Positions 22,727-31,691 of a stretch of 64,000 bases of DNA are shown here, piece by piece. The notes below the pieces were generated by a model. It saw only the letters and a program-made list of their open reading frames with translations. It did not search any database and had not been told where the DNA came from. The DNA comes from Entoloma clypeatum (taxonomy: Eukaryota; Basidiomycota; Agaricomycetes; Agaricales; Entolomataceae): contig OY751495.1 in the NCBI GenBank assembly GCA_963565915.1, forward strand, positions 3,348,001 to 3,412,000. Reading direction: 5' to 3'. Within the stretch, counting starts at the first letter, position 1; each line of letters starts with the position of its first letter. Both the position numbers and the translations under genes were made by a program.

Positions 22727-23032
22727 TCTCATCTTATCCAGACACATGGACACAGCATGGTAGATGCACAGTAAAGCACAGTACTTACGCAGCCGCAGTA
22801 CCTCATGGAAGATGCATGTTGAGTACCACAACAGTAGTTTACATCAGCGGACCACAGATCGTCCTCATTTATACCACATGTTTAGTAGTAGTATATAAGG
22901 TAGATAGTTTGAACATGGAACCCCAGTCTTGAGCTGGTTTCTACCACTTCAAACCTCATTCTAAGTCCTTTCCCATCATTCCATGTTTCCTCTCTCACAA
23001 GGCCTGAGTGTTGGTGTTTAGCGTCACTAACA
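22656..23032 (+). repeat. 3' LTR of gypsy A
   Basis: Starts TGTTACAAAC right after the polypurine tract and ends CTAACA before the GACGT target duplication. Confidence 0.92.
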
Positions 23033-23037
23033 GACGT

Positions 23038-23621
23038 AGGACTGAGACCAGAGCGGAACTCCAGAAATGTGGAGGAATGACAAAGGGGAGGGATGTGGCT
23101 TCAAAGTATGTGTTGTGCCGCCGTTTGTTGAATAAGGTGTCCCAATTTCAGGAGGTCAGAGAAGAGGTCAGAGGTGCAGAGGTTCTTGGAGAGATCTCGG
23201 TGAGGGACATGCTGATGTGGAAGTGGTCGGACAATGTTGGAGTTGTGACTCGGACACAGTACTGAGCTTGTTGAAGAGTAACAATGGAGGAGAAGCAGAA
23301 GATGATGATGTTGTTGGTGTATTGTACCACGGCGAGGATCTCTGGCATGAACTGAGAGGAGTGAACTTGGTTGATATTCGAACTGAGGAACTACAGGTAT
23401 GGTATGAGCTTAAATATCTAAATGTGATTACTTTACGGAGATGGTCAGAGTAGGTCCGGAGTTGTGGTGTAAGTTGCCAGCGACTGTATCAAACATCGGA
23501 GATGTCGGTCAATGGACCATGCGGAAAAGGTGATGCATAAGTAAACAGAAATATGAATATGAAATGCATAAAGGCATGGAGTTATGGATATGAAATGCAA
23601 GATGGCAACGTGCAGAGATGC
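23038..23621. other. Flank between gypsy A and gypsy B
   Basis: Target-side sequence of gypsy A. It is rich in GAGGTCAGAG-like short repeats. A minus-strand open stretch (about 23148-23348) could be a decayed retroelement piece, but I cannot place it in a family. Confidence 0.3.
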
Positions 23622-23812
23622 TGTAAGGGCAACCACTTTCACTTTTCACTTTTCCTTTCCTTTCTTCCTTTCCTTTCTATTCCACCATCTCCGATGTCCT
23701 CCGATCGTATCCGCTGTCTCCGACATCTTATCTGCCTCTCCACATCCAACAACTCCGCCCCCATCCGCTACTCTGCATGTCGGATTGCAGGTACTATCAT
23801 TCATCTTGTTTC

Positions 23813-24058
23813 TGTTAAAAGATGTGACCAGACTGGGGTTTGAACCCAGGACCTCCTGGATATATACCAAGTGCTCTAACCAACTGAGCCACCAGGTCTT
23901 CTGGGATTCAACTTGGATAGTACTCCATCTCACTCAACAATAGTACAACCACTGCAGTATCAACATGACAAATGCTCAACCTGAGCTAACCAATTCAGGC
24001 AACTTGCAAATATGGCATGCATCCAATATGAGTTCTGTGGCATATTACTAATCCAACA
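23813..24058 (-). repeat. 3' LTR of the mini element (minus orientation)
   Basis: 246 bp. It differs from the other copy at two sites (A/C and T/C). Confidence 0.9.
23825..23898 (-). tRNA. tRNA-like sequence in the mini element LTR (nominal anticodon UAU)
   Basis: A 74-nt cloverleaf can be drawn: acceptor GACCTGG/TCTGGTC (one mismatch, one GU), D stem GCTC/GAGC, anticodon stem CTTGG/CCAGG with loop TATATAT, a 5-nt variable loop, T stem CTGGG/CCCAG with loop TTCAAAC. Box A TGGCTCAGTTGG and box B GGTTCAAACCC fit Pol III consensus. A run of four T follows after CACATC. Position 33 is A instead of the invariant U, so decoding activity is doubtful. Confidence 0.6.
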
Positions 24059-24104
24059 CTACCACCTAATCTGCCACATCTTACTAAGCAGGCTGCTTGA
24101 AGCA

Positions 24105-24119
24105 CCGGGGCCCATAACC
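24105..24119 (-). other. PBS of the mini element (half initiator tRNA-Met type)
   Basis: GGTTATGGGCCCCGG on the minus strand directly follows the LTR. Its complement contains CCCATAACC, the anticodon loop of initiator tRNA-Met. The same 15 bases occur in copia G at 56072-56086. Confidence 0.75.
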
Positions 24120-24365
24120 TGTTAAAAGATGTGACCAGACTGGGGTTTGAACCCAGGACCTCCTGGATATATACCAAGTGCTCTAACCAACTGAGCCACC
24201 AGGTCTTCTGGGATTCAACTTGGATAGTACTCCATCTCACTCAACAATAGTACAACCACTGCAGTATCAACCTGACAAATGCTCAACCTGAGCTAACCAA
24301 TTCAGGCAACTTGCAAATATGGCATGCACCCAATATGAGTTCTGTGGCATATTACTAATCCAACA
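24120..24365 (-). repeat. 5' LTR of the mini element (minus orientation)
   Basis: 246 bp, adjacent to the primer-binding site at 24105-24119. Confidence 0.9.
24132..24205 (-). tRNA. Second copy of the LTR-borne tRNA-like sequence
   Basis: Identical to the copy at 23825-23898, as expected for the other LTR of the same element. Confidence 0.6.
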
Positions 24366-24484
24366 GTTTCCATTCATCCTTCATCGCTACTCCCGATCAT
24401 TGCTCATCATTCATGTGTCTCGTTTTATCTCTTATTTCATATCTCATTTTACTATTTATCTCGCTAGCTTGCAGGGGAATCCTT

Positions 24485-24624
24485 AGAACTTTCTCTTCAG
24501 ATCTCCCTTGCAAGGTGTGTGTTGTATTACTTATCAGACTGCTCAATCTAAACTTTGGATCTCCCTTGCAAGTATCTGAGTTCGAGTCTTGGATCGTAAG
24601 GTCGCCCTTACAGTAGAAAGTTCT
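24485..24624 (+). promoter_or_regulatory. Self-priming pair of gypsy B
   Basis: AGAACTTTCT in the LTR (24485-24494), about 33 bp after a TATTTAT box, is complementary to AGAAAGTTCT (24615-24624), which starts two bases past the LTR end. The spacing matches that in gypsy A and in gypsy C. Confidence 0.55.
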
Positions 24625-24659
24625 CTTCTAATTGGACCAGGTCCGATTGCATCATTGTT

Positions 24660-25921
24660 ATGATTCCGCGCTTCGGAGCAGCTTCGTCCATGTCTGACTC
24701 CGATACATTTCACACCCCTTCCAGTTCTTCTAATTACCTCTCCATAACTGGTGATTCTGCTCCGCGCATAGTAATGGACGACCCCAATCGCCTTGAACAG
24801 CTCAAGCACGAGTTCCAGGAACAACGTCAAACTCTTGCTGATATCTCGACTCAACTTGACCAACTCCTCCTCGCCTTCAACGCAATTCCTGCCCCAGCTC
24901 CGCCACCTATCCCACCTGCTCCCACACCCACTATTATACCCGCTCCGCTTGCTCCGGCCAATCCAGGTGTGCGTTGAGCAAAACCTGCCAATCTGTCGGA
25001 CTTCAATGGATCGTGCACAAATGGCTGGACCTTTCTAAACTCCTGTGAATTGTTTATGGGGCTGGCTCCGGAACAGACAACCACGCTAAAATTTATTGGG
25101 CCTTATCTTTCATGAAGAGTGGACACGCAGCATGCTTTGCGGATTGCATTATCTGACAGGAGCGGAGGACCGGTGCTCCACCTTATCGGACTTGGGTGGA
25201 CTTCCGTGCAGTCTTTATAGCAGAGTTCACTCTGAAGAATGAGGAACAGGATGCAAGACTGATCCTCGAAGGAGAATCCTATTATCAAGGTCAACGGGAT
25301 GTCGAGACCTATATTGACAAGTTCAAAGACTACATTGACAAAGCAGGCTATCAGGAGGATACCAACATTGTACTCAAATTCCGCCATGGTCTCCGTTCCG
25401 ACATTCAGAACGAGATTGCCACCCTGACCCACAGACGGCCTGCGGATGACAACCCTGATGAGTGGTACTCTGCAGCACGAGTCAATGATGACAATAGGAT
25501 TGCCAACAAAGCCTTCAAAGCCACTGCTCTGACCCGCACCTCCGCCTTCCGCAACATTGTCAGACCAAGAGTACCTGGCACCTCAGTATTTCCTCGCCCC
25601 TACATTCCATTCACTCCATGTACAGCTCTGCTCGCATCCACATCCGCTCCGCCGACAAGGGACCCTAATGCAATGGACATTCATACTTCACACGTCAAAG
25701 GCAAGAATGCCAATGCATGCTTCAGATGTAACAAAATGGGTCACTTTAGTCGTGAATGCCCCCTTCACTTCGACATTCGCTTCATGACAATGGAGGAGCA
25801 GGACGAGTTTGTTATGGAACAACTCATGGTCAAGGACGCAGCGGAAGGCAACTCCGCTCTGCCCACAGAGTCTGCGGAGTTGGAGGAAGGACAGGAGGAT
25901 TTTCCTCCCCACAGTGAGTGA
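24660..25921 (+). pseudogene. Gypsy B gag, disrupted
   Basis: Counterpart of the intact gag of gypsy C. Readable from about 24690 (MSDSDTFHTPSSSSNYLS), with a Pro/Ala-rich linker. A TGA at 24975 stands where C has Arg. About ten bases are missing near 25075, shifting the frame, and a second TGA at 25151 again replaces Arg. From 25196 the frame is open through RLILEGESYYQGQRDVETY and the knuckle CFRCNKMGHFSRECP to 25921. It overlaps pol by a few codons in the -1 frame, as in C. Nonsense codons arise from CGA. Confidence 0.85.
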
Positions 25922-28900
25922 ACAGTGCGCCCTTGTTGTCTGCTAAAAATCGTTATGCTGCCTTATTTATGGAACAATATGATCATATACCCTCCATCTC
26001 TAAGCCTGCAAACGATCCCATAGTCGCACCCAACTCTGCAAATCCCATCCGCCTTCGCCTCTCTAAATGGGAGCGTCGGCTTCCAAAACAATATGTCCTC
26101 GCCTCCGCTCACTCCGACAATTCTATTGAACTAGACATAGTTCTTGAAACTACCGACACCAAAGACACACTATCACAAAAGGCCTTACTCGACAGTGGGG
26201 CAACAGGGTCGTTTATTGAACGCACTCTGGTTGAGAAACATCGACTCTCTACTCGAAAACTACAACGCGCAATTCCAGTATACAACATTGACGGAACTCC
26301 AAACAAGGCCGGAGCAATAACGGAGGTGTTGGATGTAGTGCTCCGCTATCGGGATCACTCGGAACGGACCCAGCTTGCAGTCACAAGTTTGGGAAAACAA
26401 GAAATCGTGTTAGGCTTCACTTGGCTCAAAGAACACAACCCCGAGGTAGATTGAACGTCAGGGGAAGTGAAGATGAGCTGGTCTCCTGCATGATGCCGGA
26501 CATGCCACCAGGAGGCAGTCCAAGAGCGGAAGGAGTGGAAGTTTGAACAAGTCCGTATCCGAGTCTGTTGGATGGGTTCCACTCCGATGTCCGGCCTAGA
26601 GGAGGAGGCTCCACGTGGCCCATGGGTGGAGGATGTCACAGAAGGAGAGGAAGTGGAGGAGTTAGCAGAAGATGCTGAGGAAGAGGATGAGTTTGAGGAG
26701 GGAGATTGTCTTTTTGTCGGAACAGTACCCGCAGAGGCGGAGTTCATCCATGCTTCATCCAATATCTCGCAACGTCTATCGGAGGCCTTCCTCAGTGACC
26801 AAAAGCCTAGATCTTTCCGCGACTCTGTACCAGACCACTTGTTTGACTTCGAAGACGTATTCTCAAAGACCTCTTTTGACACCTTACCAGAAGAGCAGAC
26901 TTCATTGAACTTGTTCCGGACGCCTCTCTGGCGGGTTGTAAGGTATATCCGCTTGCTCTGAACAAACAGAAGGAACTCAACATGTTTTTGGAGGAAAACC
27001 TTGCAACTGGTCGGATCCGCCCTTCCAAGTCTCCGATGGCATCTCCGGTATTCTACATCAAGAAGAAGGATGGCTCCCTTCGGCTCCCTTCGTCTTGTAC
27101 AAGACTACTGGTCACTCAATTCCAAAACTATCAAAAACAAGTATCCGCTTCCGCTCATATCTGAACTGATCAATAAACTTCAATGCGCTCAATACTTCAC
27201 CAAGCTCGACATCTGCTGGGGCTACAACAATGTGCAGATAAAACCCAGAGATGAGTGGAAGGCCGCTTTTCGGACCAATCACGGACTCTATGAACCATTG
27301 GTGATGTTCTTCAGCCTCACTAATAGTCCATCCACATTCCAGACTATGATGAACGAGATCTTTCAGGACCTTATCACTGAAGGTGTAGTCTGTGTTTATC
27401 TCGACGATATACTCATCTTCACGGAGACTCTTGCGGAGCATCGGAGAGTCACATGGATTGTACTGGAACGACTTCGCAAACACAAACTCTATCTAAAACC
27501 AGAGAAATGCGAGTTTGAACAAACGCGCATTGAATACCTAGGCCTTATTATTGAACAAGGACATGTAGAGATGGATCCGGTGAAGGTAGCGGGGGTTGCG
27601 GAGTGGCCTGCTCCGACAAACATCCGAGAAGTACAGTCCTTTCTGGGATTCACTAACTTCTATCGCCATTTTATTGAAGGGTTTTTGGACATCACGCGCC
27701 CTCTTTTCGAGCTCACAAAGAAAGGGCACCTCTGGTCTTGGAGGGAGGGAGAAGTGTCCGCATTTGCAGAGTTGAAGCAGAGGATTACATCCGCTCCAAT
27801 CCTGGTCTTAGCTGATCATGGAAAGGAGTGGTGGATAGAAGCGGATAGCTCGGACTTTGCAACCGGAGCAGTACTGTCCCAATCAACAGAGGATGGTAAG
27901 TGGCACCCTGTCGCATTCTATTCCAAAAGCCTGAGTCTGGTGGAACGCAACTACGAGATCTATGACAAGGAGATGTTGGCGGTGGTCCGCCCATTGGAGG
28001 AGTGGAGGCACTTCCTTGAAGGAGCGGAGAAGACAGTGGAGATTTGGATGGACCACAAAAATCTTGAGTATTTCATGACAGCTCAAAAACTAAATCGACA
28101 ACAGGCTAGATGGTCCTTATACCTCGCTCGTTTCGATTTCAAAACACTTTGTCCTGATGAGCGGACCACGGAGATGGATCGTGGGACAACGAAAACATCA
28201 TCCTTCTTTGACCAGAATTGTTTGCAGTGTGAGCAATGCGTGGGGTAACTGTTCAAGGGGAAGAATGTGACATCCTCCGCCAGGTCTGACAGGGAATCCG
28301 AGAGGGGTTACTGGAGGATAGTGTGGCGGAGGTTGTCAAATCCCTTCCGACCATCAGAGCGGGGTCTGTCCGTAGTGCGGAGTGGAGGCAAGCGGAAGGT
28401 TTGCTCTACTTCAGGGATCATATCTATGTTCCTAACAATCCCCAACTGCATCATCGGATCCTCACACAACACCATGACACTCCAGTGGCCGGACATCCTG
28501 GACAGTGGAAAACCTTGGAACTGGTGTCACACAATTACTGGTGGCCACACATGTCTCGTTTAATAGGTCAATATTGCAAGACATGCGACCCATGCCTCCG
28601 CACCAAGGTCCGACACACTCCGCCCTCCAGAGAGCTCAATCCGCTACCAGTCCCCACGGAGCGATGGCAAGTAACCAGTGTTGACTTCATTACTGAACTA
28701 CCACAAGCCCATGGCTACAACGCTATCATGGTCATAGTGGACTCAGTAGGGAAGCGGGGACACTTCATCCCGACGCACTCCGACATCTCCGCACTCGGGA
28801 CTGCACGCTCCTATATTCAAAACGTCTGGAAACTCCACGGACTACCGGAGGCCATTGTCTCCGACCGCGGACCACAGTTTGTCGCCAAGTTCATGTGTGA

Positions 28901-29771
28901 ACTATACAGGCTGCTTAACATTAAGGTTGCTGCCTCGACAGCCTACCATCTGCAGTCGGACGGACAGACGGAGCGGGTTAATCAAGGATTGGAACAATAC
29001 CTTCGCCTATTCGTCAATGAACATCAAGATGATTGGGACAAATGGCTTCCGATGGCTGAATTTGCATACAACAACCATGTTCACGCATCAACACGTCAAA
29101 CTCCATTCTACATTGACACCGGCCGCCATCCACGCATGGGATTCGAACCTCGCAAGAAGCAGATGGAGATCGAGGTGGTAGTGGATTTCAGCCAGCGGAT
29201 GAAGTCCGCTCTAGAGGAGGCTCACGCAGCACTGACAAAGGCAAAAGACGACATGGCGCGATACTACAACCAGCATCGGAGCACCACTCCGACATTCCGC
29301 CTGGGGGACAAGGTCTTTTTAGACTCATCAGACCTCAAAACCACCCGACCCACAAAAAAACTTGCACATCGATACGTAGGCCCTTTCCCAGTGGTCCGAC
29401 CTGTCGGAACACATGCCTACGAACTTTGCCTTCCCCCTTCCATGTCCTGCATTCACCCAGTATTCCATGTCATCAAACTTTCACTAGTTCCCGACAACCC
29501 TTTCCGATGCCAAGTCCGCTCCCCTCCGCCTCCGACGGTAGTCGGAGAAGAATTGGAGTACGATGTTGAAAACCTCTTGGACAGCCGACTGCATCGAGGC
29601 AAGCTTCAATTCTTGGTCAAATGGAAGGGATATGGCTACGAAGAGAATTCCTGGGAAGCAGAGGACAATGTCCATGCTCCATGCCTAGTCCGCAACTTCT
29701 ACCGACATCATCCGGGAGCTCCACGGCAGATCGCCGCCGTGATATTTGACTTGTTTCGCCTGACATGTTGA
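25918..29771 (+). pseudogene. Gypsy B pol (PR-RT-RH-IN-chromodomain), disrupted
   Basis: The protease ALLDSGATGSFIERTL is followed by TGA at 26452 and TGA at about 26491 (both shared with gypsy C). The linker and RT then resume in frames from 26572 and 27001, with VYLDDILIF and FLGFTNFYRHFIEGF. A roughly 10-bp tandem duplication at 27070-27090 (GGCTCCCTTC twice) and a deletion near 26895 shift the frame. RNase H reads IEADSSDFATGAVLS; a deletion near 28150 removes its end. Integrase (28323-29771) is open with YCKTCDPCLRTKV, TSVDFITELPQAHG and the core around QSDGQTERVNQGLEQYLR, then the chromodomain LQFLVKWKGYGYEENSWE. The open 482-codon integrase tail is the best-preserved part. Confidence 0.9.
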
Positions 29772-29797
29772 GATGCCGTGCCTTGAAGGGGGGGTGA

Positions 29798-30217
29798 TGT
29801 AAGGGCAACCACTTTCACTTTTCACTTTTCCTTTCCTTTCTATTCCACCATCTCCGACGACCTCCGATTGTATCCGCTGTCTCCGACATCTTATCCGCCT
29901 CTCCGCATCCGACGACTCCGCCCCCATCCGCTACTCCGCACGTCAGATCACAGGTACTATCATTCATCTTGTTTCCATTCATCCTTCATCGCTACTCCCG
30001 ATCATTGCTCATCATTCATGTGTCTCGTTTTATCTCTTATTTCATATCTCATTTTACTATTTATCTCACTAGCTTGCAGGGGAATCCTTAGAACTTTCTC
30101 TTCAGATCTCCCTTGCAAGGTGTGTGTTGTATTACTTATCAGACTGCTCAATCTAAACTTCGGATCTCCCTTGCAAGTATCTGAGTTCGAGTCTTGGATC
30201 GTAAGGTCGCCCTTACA
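29798..30217 (+). repeat. 3' LTR of gypsy B
   Basis: 420 bp, TGTAAGGGC to GCCCTTACA. It abuts gypsy D sequence at 30218. Confidence 0.92.
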
Positions 30218-31691
30218 AAAGGGGCCAAGATACTTTTCAGACAGCTTTTTGGAGGGTTGTGTAGTGCGGAAAAACTTGGCCTTCACCCTGCTGTCCTACT
30301 TCAAGTGGAGGGGGCGGAGCATGCCGGAGATCGGCAGGGCCTTGATAGCATTGTTGAGCTTCTAGGATTGTAGATTTGAGCTCTGGTGAAGCTCGTCCAG
30401 GTCTATGATGAATTGTCTGGCATGGGCGGATGCAAGGTCGCACTCTGGATGGACAGAGAGGTTCAGATGATAACCTTTATTGGCAAAGAAGGGCGAGATC
30501 CCGGTCGTAGCACTTGGAGCATTGTTGTACGCGAACTCCACAAGCGGAAGTAGCTCGGACCAGTTGTCCTGCTGATAGTTGCAGAAAATGCGGAGGTACT
30601 GTTCCAAGGTTTGGTTGGTATGTTTGGTTTGACCGTCGCCTTCAGGATGATAGCCAGAGGTGAAGTGCAGAGTCATGTTGAGGGCTTTTCTGAGGGAGTG
30701 GAAAAAGCGGGAGATGAACTCCGGGCCTTGGTTGGAGGTGACATGTTCTGGTACTCCGTGCTTGGAGAACGCATGCAAGATGAACAAGGTGGCTAGATCT
30801 TCAGAGGTGCAGTGGATCGCAGTTGGAACAAATATGCTTTGTTTTGTCATTCGGTCAACAATAACAAGGATTGCATCAAAACCACCAGAGGTCGGAAGTG
30901 TCTCGATGAAGTCCATGGATATGGAGTTCCACAGAAGGTTCAGAACTGGGAGTTGCTTGAGCATACCATAGGGCTAGTGGCATTGAGGTTTAGAGCGCAT
31001 GCAAGTGGTGCAGGATTTGCAATGCTTTTTGACAAAGTCTCGAACACTAGGCTAAGTATAATCTTGTTGAATGAGACTAACTGTCTTGTTCTGTCCAGGG
31101 TGTCTGGAGAGAATATGGTCGTGCTTGTTGCAGAGGATGCAGAGTCGGAGGTTATCAGAGTCAGGGATATAAATGTGACCACTATGATGGAGGAAACCAT
31201 CGGAGTCTATGGACCAGTGTGGTTTGGGCTCCTTGAGATGGTCAGCATAGATTGGGTTGGATGGGAGTGAACGGAGGATGTCGGAATGTAGCTGTTCAAT
31301 GTCCATGATGACTGTGGCACGGAGAACGGGGGTGAACAACTCCGTAGCTCAGAGAGATGCGGACAGCTGTTCTTGGGAAAAGACTGGTCGGAAGTTGCTT
31401 GGATTTACTGACACATAGTCGCTATTCCCCTCTTTGGGATAGACCTCCCATCCAAAGAGTCTGGCTTGGTACCGAGACGTCCAGGGTGGAAGTGAATCAA
31501 GAGGTTGAACTGAGAGAGGAACTCGGACCACTGGGCCTGTTGGCAGGTGAGGACCTTTGTAGTGGCGAAGTACTCCAGGTTCTTGTGGTCCGTGACAACA
31601 TTAATTGGAGCAGGGGAGCCTTCAAGATAATGTTGCCATACCTTGAATGCTTCATGGATAGCAAGTAACTCCTTGTTGTGCATGTCATAGT
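30218..31691 (-). pseudogene. Gypsy D RNase H end and integrase
   Basis: Minus-strand pol fragment. From 31683: [20 protein letters not shown] and [20 protein letters not shown] (RNase H), then a short-type integrase zinc domain and the core SMDFIETLPTSGGFDAILVI, followed by GDGQTKHTNQTLEQYLRIF. The usual catalytic SDRG is SNQGPEF here, so the second Asp of the DDE triad is replaced. Frameshifts occur near 31050, 30965 and 30365. The C-terminal SH3-like domain stops at KYLGPF against the foreign LTR. It resembles sushi/Tf1-like gypsy pol. Confidence 0.85.

Larger units (their letters stand above)
16159..23032 (+). mobile_element. Gypsy A: full-length chromovirus-type Ty3/gypsy element, decayed
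   Basis: Complete LTR retrotransposon of 6,874 bp. Two 377-bp LTRs start TGTTAC, and the 3' copy ends CTAACA. The target site GACGT is duplicated at 16154-16158 and 23033-23037. A polypurine tract (TTTAGGGGGGGGGTGA) abuts the 3' LTR. Internal order is gag with a CCHC knuckle, protease, RT, RNase H, integrase and chromodomain, the Ty3/gypsy order. Multiple stops and frameshifts mean it cannot encode its own proteins now. Identical TSDs show both ends come from one insertion event. Confidence 0.95.
23813..24365 (-). mobile_element. TRIM-like mini LTR retrotransposon with a tRNA-like gene in each LTR
   Basis: 553-bp unit inserted in the gypsy B 5' LTR with target duplication GTTTC (23808-23812 and 24366-24370). 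Two direct repeats of 246 bp (23813-24058 and 24120-24365) differ at two positions. Each has TGTT...AACA ends. Between them are 61 bp. Read on the minus strand, the LTR is followed at once by GGTTATGGGCCCCGG, which is complementary to the anticodon region of initiator tRNA-Met, the primer type used by copia. No coding capacity exists, so it fits the TRIM class (terminal-repeat retrotransposon in miniature). Each LTR carries a 74-nt tRNA-like sequence on the same strand. Confidence 0.85.
23622..24612 (+). repeat. 5' LTR of gypsy B, interrupted by a TRIM-like element
   Basis: LTR parts 23622-23812 and 24366-24612. Removing the insertion and one copy of GTTTC leaves about 433 bp, the family length. 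A pyrimidine-rich stretch near 23640-23680 is longer than in the 3' LTR by about 13 bp. Confidence 0.9.
23622..30217 (+). mobile_element. Gypsy B: decayed chromodomain gypsy, same family as gypsy C
   Basis: LTRs begin TGTAAGGGC and end GCCCTTACA. The 5' LTR is split by a 553-bp mini element; the 3' LTR is at 29798-30217. A polypurine tract GAAGGGGGGGTGA precedes the 3' LTR. Internally it matches gypsy C (39593-45694, opposite strand) along the full length, but has stops, a 9-10 bp duplication and deletions. The flanking five bases (GATGC left, AAAGG right) do not match, so the two ends probably do not come from one insertion. Confidence 0.92.

Noticed and set aside
23825..23898. Ordinary host tRNA-Ile gene
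   Set aside because: It lies inside an LTR duplicated in the same element, lacks U33 and has an acceptor mismatch; better described as an element-borne tRNA-like sequence.
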